The position numbers and the translations under genes were made by a program. 64,000 nt of DNA from Acidobacteriaceae bacterium. GTDB taxonomy: Bacteria > Acidobacteriota > Terriglobia > Bryobacterales > Bryobacteraceae. The DNA lies in contig JAFAMD010000006.1 of assembly GCA_019233755.1 (NCBI GenBank), positions 100,043-164,042 of the forward strand. Reading direction: 5' to 3'. Shown here piece after piece: positions 18,060 through 25,379 of the stretch; within the stretch, counting starts at the first letter, position 1; every line of letters begins with the position of its first letter. The notes beneath the pieces were generated by a model that was not told the DNA's origin, did no database searches, and saw only the letters and a program-made list of their open reading frames with translations.

Positions 18060-19234
18060 AACTTCCCCTGGGCTTTCGCTATGCCGCCGCGTACGCAGGC
18101 ATTCGCAAACAGCAGCAGGACGATGTCGCGCTGATTGTCCCCGACGCGCCCGCCCAAGCCGCCGCAGTCTTTACGCGTAACATCATTCAGGCCGCGCCCG
18201 TCCGCCTCGCGCGCAAAAATCTGCAGGCCTCGAAAGGCAGAGTCGCCGCCGTGCTGGTGAACGCCGGCAACGCGAATTGTGCCACTCGTACGGGCGATAT
18301 TGTCGCGCTGGCTTCCTGCAAGGCTGTTGCGAAAGCACTTAAAACGAAACCGCAGTATGTCCTGCCTGCTTCTACGGGTGTCATTGGCGTCGAACTCGAC
18401 CCTCAACCGCTGGCCGAAGCCGTTCCCAAACTCGTTGCCGGCCTGTCACCCGACCATTTCGAGGCAGTCGCGCGCGCCATCATGACCACGGATACGCGCA
18501 TGAAGGTTGCCAGTGAAGAGATATCGTTCCGTAAGGGGTCCGTGCGGATCGCCGGCATGACTAAGGGCGCCGGCATGATTCACCCCAACATGGCCACCAC
18601 GCTCGCCTTCGTCATGACCGATGCCGCGCTTCCCGCCCGCACACTCCGCGAGATGCTCGTGTCTGCCACCGAGCGCTCCTTCAACTCGCTCACCATCGAT
18701 GGCGACACCTCTACCAACGACACGCTGGCCCTGCTCGCGAGCGGCGCGTCGAAGGTCAAGCCCGATGAAAAGGAGCGCAAAGTGTTTGAGGAGGTGCTGG
18801 CCTGGGTGCTCGAAAGCCTCGCCGAACAGATCGCCGCCGATGGCGAAGGCGCGCGCAAACTGATCCGCATTCGTGCGGCCGGCTTCAAAACGTCGGACGA
18901 GGCCCGCAAGATCGCTCGCGCAATCGCCAACTCACCCCTGGTCAAGACCGCTATTGCCGGCAGCGACCCCAACTGGGGTAGAATCCTTGCGGCTGCCGGT
19001 TACTCCGGCGTCGCATTCGACCCATCCAAGATCGACATCCACCTGCAACGTATTCTCGTTTGCCGCGGAGGGCTTGCGGCCGATTTCGATGAGGCCGAGC
19101 TCAAACAGAAGCTCGATGAACCCGAAGTGCGAATCCGCATCGTCCAAAATGGCAAAGGCCAGGGCGAAGCACGCTTCTTTACCTGCGACTTAACGGAGGG
19201 CTATATCCAGATCAATGGCAGCTATCGCACCTAG
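18056..19234 (+). CDS. argJ: Glutamate N-acetyltransferase / amino-acid acetyltransferase
   Basis: Recycles the acetyl group in arginine biosynthesis by moving it from N-acetylornithine to glutamate. 392 aa. The self-cleavage site is visible in TKGAGMIHPNMATTLAFVMT (the Ala-Thr bond in MATTLAF; the Thr becomes the nucleophile). The start is TTG 18056 in a TTGA overlap with the fmt stop, preceded by AGGAG at 18044-18048. No other arg genes are adjacent. Confidence 0.96.
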   Translation: MKLPLGFRYAAAYAGIRKQQQDDVALIVPDAPAQAAAVFTRNIIQAAPVRLARKNLQASKGRVAAVLVNAGNANCATRTGDIVALASCKAVAKALKTKPQYVLPASTGVIGVELDPQPLAEAVPKLVAGLSPDHFEAVARAIMTTDTRMKVASEEISFRKGSVRIAGMTKGAGMIHPNMATTLAFVMTDAALPARTLREMLVSATERSFNSLTIDGDTSTNDTLALLASGASKVKPDEKERKVFEEVLAWVLESLAEQIAADGEGARKLIRIRAAGFKTSDEARKIARAIANSPLVKTAIAGSDPNWGRILAAAGYSGVAFDPSKIDIHLQRILVCRGGLAADFDEAELKQKLDEPEVRIRIVQNGKGQGEARFFTCDLTEGYIQINGSYRT

Positions 19235-19706
19235 TCGCGCCAGCCGTGCCTTGCTGGCTGTTTTGCTCCTGCCCGCATTTGCTTACCCGCAGGCGCCGGG
19301 AAACGACACGAACCAGCAATCCGCGGCAGCCCGCGCCGTACTCGGTTATGTAGCCGCTGCCCTGACGGCCGGCAATGCGGCCGACGCCATGACGCCGTTT
19401 GAGAAGTCATTCCCGAACTATGATACGTTGAACAGCTACTTCAACGGCCTCGTCAACGCATTTTATGTCTCCAACGAGATTGAAGTTCTCGATGAAGATA
19501 ACGGCACGAATGAGATGAAACTCAGCGTACGCTGGGCGATTACGTTAACGGATCTGCAAACTGACTACACCGAACACCGCAGCGCCGAACTCAACCTGCA
19601 CATGGTGTGCAAAGGCGGTAAGTGGAAGATCGCTGACCTCGCTCCCATCAGCTTGTTCGATCCTGCAGCCCGTCAAACGCGGCAGGACAATTCCCCGCAC
19701 TCATAG
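19215..19706 (+). CDS. Hypothetical secreted protein, possibly NTF2/SnoaL-like
   Basis: 163 aa with a signal peptide (LLAVLLLPAFAYPQAPG). The mature part (ARAVLGYVAAALTAGNAADAM ... EIEVLDEDNGTNEMKLSVRW ... HMVCKGGKWKIADLAPISLFDP) has the helix-then-strand pattern ending in KWKI seen in NTF2/SnoaL-like domains. The ATG overlaps the end of argJ by 20 bp, so it is probably co-transcribed. The 3' end overlaps the convergent glycosyltransferase gene by 6 bp. Function unknown. Confidence 0.75.
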   Translation: MAAIAPSRASRALLAVLLLPAFAYPQAPGNDTNQQSAAARAVLGYVAAALTAGNAADAMTPFEKSFPNYDTLNSYFNGLVNAFYVSNEIEVLDEDNGTNEMKLSVRWAITLTDLQTDYTEHRSAELNLHMVCKGGKWKIADLAPISLFDPAARQTRQDNSPHS

Positions 19707-21536
19707 CATCCTGCACAAGGCCTGATAATCGCTATTTGGAACCAACCGGAAATCGAGTTCGAGATCCGTTAACGATTTCAGTTGTTCGAATATTTCCGGC
19801 GACGGTACGCGCCACCCAGCAAGGGTCAGGGTACCGTTTCGCATGTCAAAAGGGACCAGCCCGAATCGCCGCTGGATATATGCCGGAAGGCTCCGGACCA
19901 CGCGCGGCTCGACACATCTGATATCCAGCCGCATTGCCTGCACACCCGACTGCAAGCTGAGCGCGAGGCACAGCAGGTCTTCCGAAACGTACCCACCCTC
20001 CAGAAGGAATCGCTCCGGCTCCGGATAGATGGAACCGCTCCGGCGCATGCCATCAGCCGTATCCTCCGTGAGTGCGCCGCAATCCATCAGCACGGCCAGG
20101 AGTTCCCTGCGTTCAAAAGAGAGCGCTGCTCTGCTTGGATACACGTGCTCCGTCTTCTGCCACGCCAGCCGGCTTCCGGTTCGGCGCGCCCGCGCGTATT
20201 GCTGCAGCGCGCGCAGCGCTGCGCAGGAATTCACCAGGTTCGTATGGAAGACGCGCAGCGGCACGGCTGCCGCGAACGCCAGCCCGTAGATCCGCGCCAC
20301 GCACGCCATCCGGAGCCCCAGCCGAAGGATTTGCAACCCGAGCGTCGCCGAGCATAATCGCAGGACCGCTGGATTCGTTGCGGCAAGATGCCAGGTCCGA
20401 TGGGCCGCCAGGCTCACTCCCGAATACAGCAGTCCGGCGACGAAGACAATATTTGCCAGGAGGCTGAGCGGATGCGTGATCAAGCCCTTGCGGTCGCGCC
20501 AGAACCAGTATTTCGTCCCGGGCTTGCCCGCCCAACCGGCCCGCTGCCAGCACTGCAATCCGATCCCCGTCACCCACCGGGTCCGCTGCCTGACTGCAGC
20601 CTTCATCTTGCGCGGAAAGAACTCACGTGTCGCCATCCAGCTCTTTTCCGTGTACCGCAAGGGCACAAAGTGCTGGCTGTATCCCAGTTGGTGAACACGC
20701 ATGCCGATCTCGTAGTCTTCCGTAAGAATGCCCGGGTCGAATACTTCCCCATCCTGCATCTCGGCCAGCCGCACCAGCACGTCGCGTGCGAATCCCGTGC
20801 CAACGCCGTTTGAAGGCAGGAACGCGCCGCTGAATTGCCGCGCACGCATGTCAATCGTCTGAAACTCGGCGAACTCGTCGCAATAGATCGCGTGCGTGAT
20901 CTCCCGCCACTGAGCCTTGAGCGGCAGCACCGGGACTTGTATCATGTGGTACTCCGCGGCCGCCCGATTGATGACATCCAGCGAATCCGGGTGGATGATA
21001 TCCTCCGCGTCGTGCAGGACGACCGTTTCGAAGCGAACGCCGCTTTCGCGCTCGAGTTGCTCCATGCGCGCATAGATCGTGTTGAGGCAGTCGGCCTTCG
21101 AGGTCGGTCCCGGGTGTGGACAGACAGCCACGTGCACGTTCGGAAATGCGCCCGACAGTTGCCGTACTGCCGTGATCGTAGGCTCGTCGTTCGGGTACAC
21201 GCCGATTACAAAATCGAAGTTGCGATACCGGATCGCCGCCAGGTTGTGACGCACCATATTGCCGATCACATCTGCTTCCTGCCAGCATGGAACGAAAATT
21301 GCCGTCCGCCGCTGCCGCTCCGGGCAACTTCTTCGTAGCGGCGAAGGGTTGTCCGGCCGGCATATGAATTCATGCCAGAAACAGATCAGAACCGGCACGA
21401 AGTCGTCTGCCCCGCTCACCAGCAGCAGGAGGGCGAGTACGCCCAGCAATCCGCTCCACAAAGCCGCCGCGAACGTCACGAGCACACACCACCCGGCCAA
21501 TTTCTCAAAGGGAAATTCCGATGCGTCATTCCTCAC
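19701..21536 (-). CDS. NfrB-like membrane glycosyltransferase with C-terminal MshEN-type domain
   Basis: 611 aa. N-terminal helices are followed by a GT2 domain (AIFVPCWQEADVIGNMV; VVLHDAEDIIHPDSL as the D..D region; ILTEDYEIGMRVHQLGY; RQRTRWVTGI as the Q..RW motif), then more helices and a C-terminal segment of about 140 aa (FLLEGGYVSEDLLCLALSLQSG) resembling MshEN, a cyclic-di-GMP-binding domain. This matches NfrB-type enzymes that make exported polysaccharide with an outer-membrane partner. c-di-GMP control is inference. No NfrA homologue is seen, but a lone secretin gene lies 850 bp away. Confidence 0.88.
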   Translation of the reverse strand: MRNDASEFPFEKLAGWCVLVTFAAALWSGLLGVLALLLLVSGADDFVPVLICFWHEFICRPDNPSPLRRSCPERQRRTAIFVPCWQEADVIGNMVRHNLAAIRYRNFDFVIGVYPNDEPTITAVRQLSGAFPNVHVAVCPHPGPTSKADCLNTIYARMEQLERESGVRFETVVLHDAEDIIHPDSLDVINRAAAEYHMIQVPVLPLKAQWREITHAIYCDEFAEFQTIDMRARQFSGAFLPSNGVGTGFARDVLVRLAEMQDGEVFDPGILTEDYEIGMRVHQLGYSQHFVPLRYTEKSWMATREFFPRKMKAAVRQRTRWVTGIGLQCWQRAGWAGKPGTKYWFWRDRKGLITHPLSLLANIVFVAGLLYSGVSLAAHRTWHLAATNPAVLRLCSATLGLQILRLGLRMACVARIYGLAFAAAVPLRVFHTNLVNSCAALRALQQYARARRTGSRLAWQKTEHVYPSRAALSFERRELLAVLMDCGALTEDTADGMRRSGSIYPEPERFLLEGGYVSEDLLCLALSLQSGVQAMRLDIRCVEPRVVRSLPAYIQRRFGLVPFDMRNGTLTLAGWRVPSPEIFEQLKSLTDLELDFRLVPNSDYQALCRML

Positions 21537-21656
21537 GATGGAAGTGGCCAGACGCGGCGCGGAATCGCAGGAAAGAATCAGATTTTTGCGCCGCTTGGAA
21601 CACTTGCTTGGTAGGTGACCGAAACTCTCTCCCTACGGAATCGCTGGAGTTCTTTC

Positions 21657-21935
21657 ATGCAGCTTATCCAGGAGCTGATAGGCGGAACTGTGCGCCGTCA
21701 CACCTTCACACAGTGGGAACTCGACCTGCTCTTCGACATCCAGCTATCGCGTCTGCGCAAATCATCCAGACCCGACGTCCTGCGGCGCTACCTGAGAGCC
21801 GTAAGCCAGACCCTGGCGCAGGGCGCGGAGAGTCCGCCCCGTCTGGCGCAATTCCTCGAAGCAGAGCGCCAGGCGCGGCTCGCCGCTGCCGAAGCAGAGA
21901 CTGCCAAGGTATCCGCCGTGGCCGCAGCGAGTTAG
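21657..21935 (+). CDS. Hypothetical small soluble protein
   Basis: About 92 aa (MQLIQELIGGTVRRHTFTQW, LDLLFDIQLSRLRKSSRPDV, RYLRAVSQTL) with an Ala-rich tail. It is mostly helical with no signal or membrane segment. I choose ATG 21657; an upstream in-frame ATG at 21615 would add 14 residues. It diverges from the glycosyltransferase gene and precedes yggX. No family recognised. Confidence 0.6.
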   Translation: MQLIQELIGGTVRRHTFTQWELDLLFDIQLSRLRKSSRPDVLRRYLRAVSQTLAQGAESPPRLAQFLEAERQARLAAAEAETAKVSAVAAAS

Positions 21936-22011
21936 CGTTCTCACCGGGATTCAGGGCCAACACACCTCGCTAGGCTATCCTCAAGATAGAAATCATAAGG
22001 AGAAATTAGCC

Positions 22012-22317
22012 ATGGCTAGCAATTCCGGCCCGGCTCCCACGCCCGAACGCAAGGTGTTTTGCGTCAAATTCCAGCGGGAAATGCCGGGACTCGACGAGGT
22101 TCCCTTCGATGGTCATCCCCTTGGCCAGCGCATCTATGACAACGTCTCGAAAGAGGCTTGGCGGCTGTGGGTCGAGCAAATGAAGATGATTATGAACGAA
22201 TACCGGCTCAATCTGGGCACACGCGAAGCCCAGGAGTTTCTGCTCAAGCAGATGGAAGAGTTTTTCTTCGGCGAAGGCGCGGCACTTCCGCCCGGCTACG
22301 TTGCCCCCGGACATTAA
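22012..22317 (+). CDS. yggX: Fe(2+)-trafficking / oxidative damage protection protein YggX
   Basis: Small cytoplasmic protein linked to protection of Fe-S clusters from superoxide in enterobacteria. The 101 aa contain the family core: VFCVKFQREMPGLDEVPFDG with the conserved Cys, LGQRIYDNVSKEAWRLWVEQ, MNEYRLNLGTREAQEFLLKQ and MEEFFFGEG. An N-terminal extension of about 12 residues is extra. The start ATG is preceded by AAGGAG with normal spacing. Confidence 0.94.
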   Translation: MASNSGPAPTPERKVFCVKFQREMPGLDEVPFDGHPLGQRIYDNVSKEAWRLWVEQMKMIMNEYRLNLGTREAQEFLLKQMEEFFFGEGAALPPGYVAPGH

Positions 22318-22380
22318 GGCCCTCCCGGCTGCCGGCGGATTCCCATGCACGCCGGCGGTTAGCTATCCGTCTTATCAATC

Positions 22381-24003
22381 TTGAAGTTCCGCATTTTCTT
22401 TCTTTTCCTGTGCCTTGCTGCCGTGTGCCTGGCGTCCGGTGACGCAGTCGCCGAACGCCTTGCCCGCCAGGCGAAAAAGGCAGAAAAAGCCGGCCAGATT
22501 GTGCGCGCTTACCTGCTTTATGCCCAGGCTGCCGCGCGGGACCCCGGGAACTCTACCTATCGGGAAAACCGGGACGCGCTCGCGCCGGCAGCCAAGCTGC
22601 TCACAAAAGCGGATGTCCAGAATGCAGATATTTCGCAGGACGTTCAGGAGGCCGAACAACAGGGGCCCACGAATCCCGACCCGCCTGTCGAACGCGCCAC
22701 CGAGGCCGAGTGGATGGCCGATCCGCGTCTGCAAGGGGTTCCGACAGTGCACGCGGACGCGTCAAAAGCAGATTTCAAGCTGCGTGCGCCGGCCAAAGAC
22801 GTCATTGAGCAGGTCTGTACCGCGTTCGGGGTGCGCGCGGTCGTCGACTCGGAAGTCACGTCCGACAAGCCGATTCAGTTCGATCTCACACAGGCAGACT
22901 TACGGACCGCATTGGAGGCGCTTACCGACGCGACCGGCACCTTCGTTTTTCCGGTCTCGGCGAGCAGCGTTTATTTCGCCCCCGATACCCAGGCAAAAAG
23001 AGATGCGCTCGAACCGACCATTCTGCTCACCTTTCCGCTGCCTAACGCGCTCAGTGAGAAAGACTTGATCGAAGCCGCGAACGTCGTTCGCAGCTTGCTG
23101 CAGTTGAAGTCGATTGGCTGGGACAGCCACAGCCGTACCGTCATGATTCGCGATCATGTGACGCGTGCGCGTATCGCGAGATCGGTTCTTCAAGCCCTGC
23201 TGCTGCCGCGAGCCCAGGTCCAGATCGAGCTCAAATTCCTCACCGTCGATACGGACAAGATGCTCAACTACGGGTCCATCATTCAGACTTCGCTTCCGGT
23301 CTATTACCTCGGCCACATTGGCGGATTCAGCTACACTCAGGCATCGTTGAGCAATCTCGCCTCGCTGGCCATTATTGGCGGCGGCGGCTCAATTTTCGGA
23401 TTAGGCCTGATGGATGCCACACTGCTCGCGCAATACACGAGTTCTTTCGCTCAGGCGTTTTTCGATTCCACGGTGGTCGTGGGTGACCGGCAGACCGCCA
23501 GCCTGCACTTTGGAAACAAGTACCCCCTCGCCGAGACACTTTACACCGGCTTTGCGCAGGGCGCCCCTTCGATCTACAACCCCACGCCGCAGATCACGCT
23601 GGTGGATCTGGGACTCGTCCTCAAGGTCACTCCCTACGTGAATGGCGACGGCGATATCGGTCTCGATGTGGAAGCCGAGCTTAACTCGCTGGGCAACCAG
23701 ACGTTCAACACGATCCCTGCCATTAACGACCGCTCCTTCAAGGGTACGGTCAATATGCGTGAAGGCCAGGTCGCGATTATTGCAGGCATGGATTCAGACT
23801 TAACGTCGGTAACACGCAACGGTCTCGCTGGACTGACCCAGATTCCCGGCCTAAATCAGGTCCTGGCCCAGAACACCAGAGAACATCAGACCAGCCAGAC
23901 GCTCATTCTGGTCAAGCCCACCATCACGCGGCTGCCCATGGCGTCTTACATCAGCCCGCAGTACCTGCTCGGCCCCCAGCGCGGAGCGCGGGTGCTGTTG
24001 TAG
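22381..24003 (+). CDS. Secretin (type II/III secretion superfamily), stand-alone
   Basis: 540 aa, predicted outer-membrane channel. A signal peptide (FRIFFLFLCLAAVCLASG) is followed by an N-terminal helical TPR-like part, two N-domain-like modules (DLRTALEALTDATGTF; ALLLPRAQVQIELKFLTVDT) and a C-terminal secretin domain (LGLVLKVTPYVNGDGDIGLD, MREGQVAIIAGMDSD, GLAGLTQIPGLNQVL, TLILVKPTI). The start is TTG 22381 without a clear ribosome binding site. No GspE/F/G or pilus genes accompany it, so its machine is unknown. Confidence 0.9.
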   Translation: MKFRIFFLFLCLAAVCLASGDAVAERLARQAKKAEKAGQIVRAYLLYAQAAARDPGNSTYRENRDALAPAAKLLTKADVQNADISQDVQEAEQQGPTNPDPPVERATEAEWMADPRLQGVPTVHADASKADFKLRAPAKDVIEQVCTAFGVRAVVDSEVTSDKPIQFDLTQADLRTALEALTDATGTFVFPVSASSVYFAPDTQAKRDALEPTILLTFPLPNALSEKDLIEAANVVRSLLQLKSIGWDSHSRTVMIRDHVTRARIARSVLQALLLPRAQVQIELKFLTVDTDKMLNYGSIIQTSLPVYYLGHIGGFSYTQASLSNLASLAIIGGGGSIFGLGLMDATLLAQYTSSFAQAFFDSTVVVGDRQTASLHFGNKYPLAETLYTGFAQGAPSIYNPTPQITLVDLGLVLKVTPYVNGDGDIGLDVEAELNSLGNQTFNTIPAINDRSFKGTVNMREGQVAIIAGMDSDLTSVTRNGLAGLTQIPGLNQVLAQNTREHQTSQTLILVKPTITRLPMASYISPQYLLGPQRGARVLL

Positions 24004-24029
24004 CCGGACACCTCTGCTATCTTCATGGC

Positions 24030-25100
24030 ATGTCAACCATGCGCGACGAAATCTGCCAGCAGCCGGCGGCTATTGAACGCACGCTGAAAGCAGAATGGCG
24101 CCACGCGGAAAAGCTCCGCGCGCACTTTGAAAGTAACCCGGTCCGTCTGATCGTGCTCGCCGCACGAGGCACCTCGGACAATGCTGCGCAGTTTGGGCGC
24201 TACCTGCTGGAAATTTCCACCGGCATACCGGTTTCGCTTGCTGCCCCCTCCGTGTTCACGCTCTATGACGCGCACGTGAATCTGAAAGACGCCGTCGTGG
24301 TAGCCATCTCGCAATCCGGTGAATCCACCGACACGAACCTGGTGCTGGAACGTGCGAAGACAGCAGGCGCGTTTACTATAGGGATCACGAATGAGCCGGA
24401 GAGTTCGCTGGCGAAGCTCGCCGAGCACACGTTCCTCGTGCGGGCGGGCAAAGAAAAAAGCGTAGCTGCCACCAAGACATACACCGGTCAGCTCATGTGC
24501 TTCTATCTGCTGGCCCATGCGCTCGGCGCCCCGCTGCGATCAGAAGACCTGCAGCATATCCCGGAGTGGAGCAATGCCGCGCTGCAGCTCGAAGAAGCAA
24601 TCCGCGAGCGCGCGGAACGCTATTGTTTCATGCGTCATGCCGTTTGCGTCGGCCGCGGACTCAACTACGCCAACTCTTTCGAGTTCGCTCTAAAACTGAT
24701 GGAGACCTGCTACGTTGTGGCCGAGCGGTTCTCGTCTGCCGATCTGCTGCACGGTCCCATCGCCATGCTGGAGCAGTCGTTCCCAACCTTTCTCTTCTGT
24801 CCCCCGGGCGTTACCTGGAAGCCCATGCGCGAGCTAATAGGCAAGTTGCAGTCGATTCAGGCAGAAACGCTGATCATTACGGACAAGAGCAACAAGGAAG
24901 CGGGCACGCTGAAAGGGAACGTGCGTGACCCGCTCACGATCCCGGCGGCCCTGGCGCAGAGGGGACAACTCCCGGAAGAGTTGTATACTCCTATTCCGTA
25001 CGTAATTCCCGCTCAGCTCTTCGCCGCGAGCCTGGCGGAAGTGAAACACCTGGACCCAGATCGGCCCAGGACCCTGAACAAAGTAACGCAGACGCTTTAG
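24030..25100 (+). CDS. SIS-domain sugar isomerase/deaminase (GlmS-like C-terminal half, NagB-II type)
   Basis: 356 aa with two SIS domains and no N-terminal glutaminase domain. Motifs: VLAARGTSDNAAQFGRYLLE, VVAISQSGESTDTNLVLE, SVAATKTYTGQL, CVGRGLNYANSFEFALKLME, and the C-terminal DPDRPRTLNKVTQTL. Such stand-alone proteins act as glucosamine-6-phosphate deaminases or related amino-sugar isomerases. The exact substrate cannot be told from sequence. Confidence 0.88.
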   Translation: MSTMRDEICQQPAAIERTLKAEWRHAEKLRAHFESNPVRLIVLAARGTSDNAAQFGRYLLEISTGIPVSLAAPSVFTLYDAHVNLKDAVVVAISQSGESTDTNLVLERAKTAGAFTIGITNEPESSLAKLAEHTFLVRAGKEKSVAATKTYTGQLMCFYLLAHALGAPLRSEDLQHIPEWSNAALQLEEAIRERAERYCFMRHAVCVGRGLNYANSFEFALKLMETCYVVAERFSSADLLHGPIAMLEQSFPTFLFCPPGVTWKPMRELIGKLQSIQAETLIITDKSNKEAGTLKGNVRDPLTIPAALAQRGQLPEELYTPIPYVIPAQLFAASLAEVKHLDPDRPRTLNKVTQTL

Positions 25101-25115
25101 TCTGCCGGCACCGGC

Positions 25116-25316
25116 CTACTTGCGGGCTCGGTTGCTGTGGCCTTTCAGCCGCGACTGCCGAGTTTTCCTCGCCTGGCGCTTCGGCTTAACAATCCGGAAA
25201 GTGCCGCTGCCGAGATATTCGGCCTCGTAGATGTTTTCCTTCTGCTGAATCTTCGGGGAAGCCGCGTAGGCGGGCCGGGTCTCGTTCGACCGGGTTTCGT
25301 TCAATGGATCTGCCAT
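25116..25316 (-). CDS. Small basic protein of unknown function
   Basis: 66 aa: an acidic/neutral N-terminus (MADPLNETRS), a central ENIYEAEYLGSGTFRIVKP stretch and a strongly basic tail (KPKRQARKTRQSRLKGHSNR). The start ATG 25316 has AAGGAA just upstream. It lies 63 bp after the second ABC exporter gene on the same strand and could be the last gene of that transcript. The basic tail suggests nucleic-acid binding. No family assigned. Confidence 0.65.
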   Translation of the reverse strand: MADPLNETRSNETRPAYAASPKIQQKENIYEAEYLGSGTFRIVKPKRQARKTRQSRLKGHSNRARK

Positions 25317-25379
25317 GAAATTCCTTAAGACGTAAACTATCAGTGTACCGGACGCCCCCTGCATTTCTCTACTACGCGG

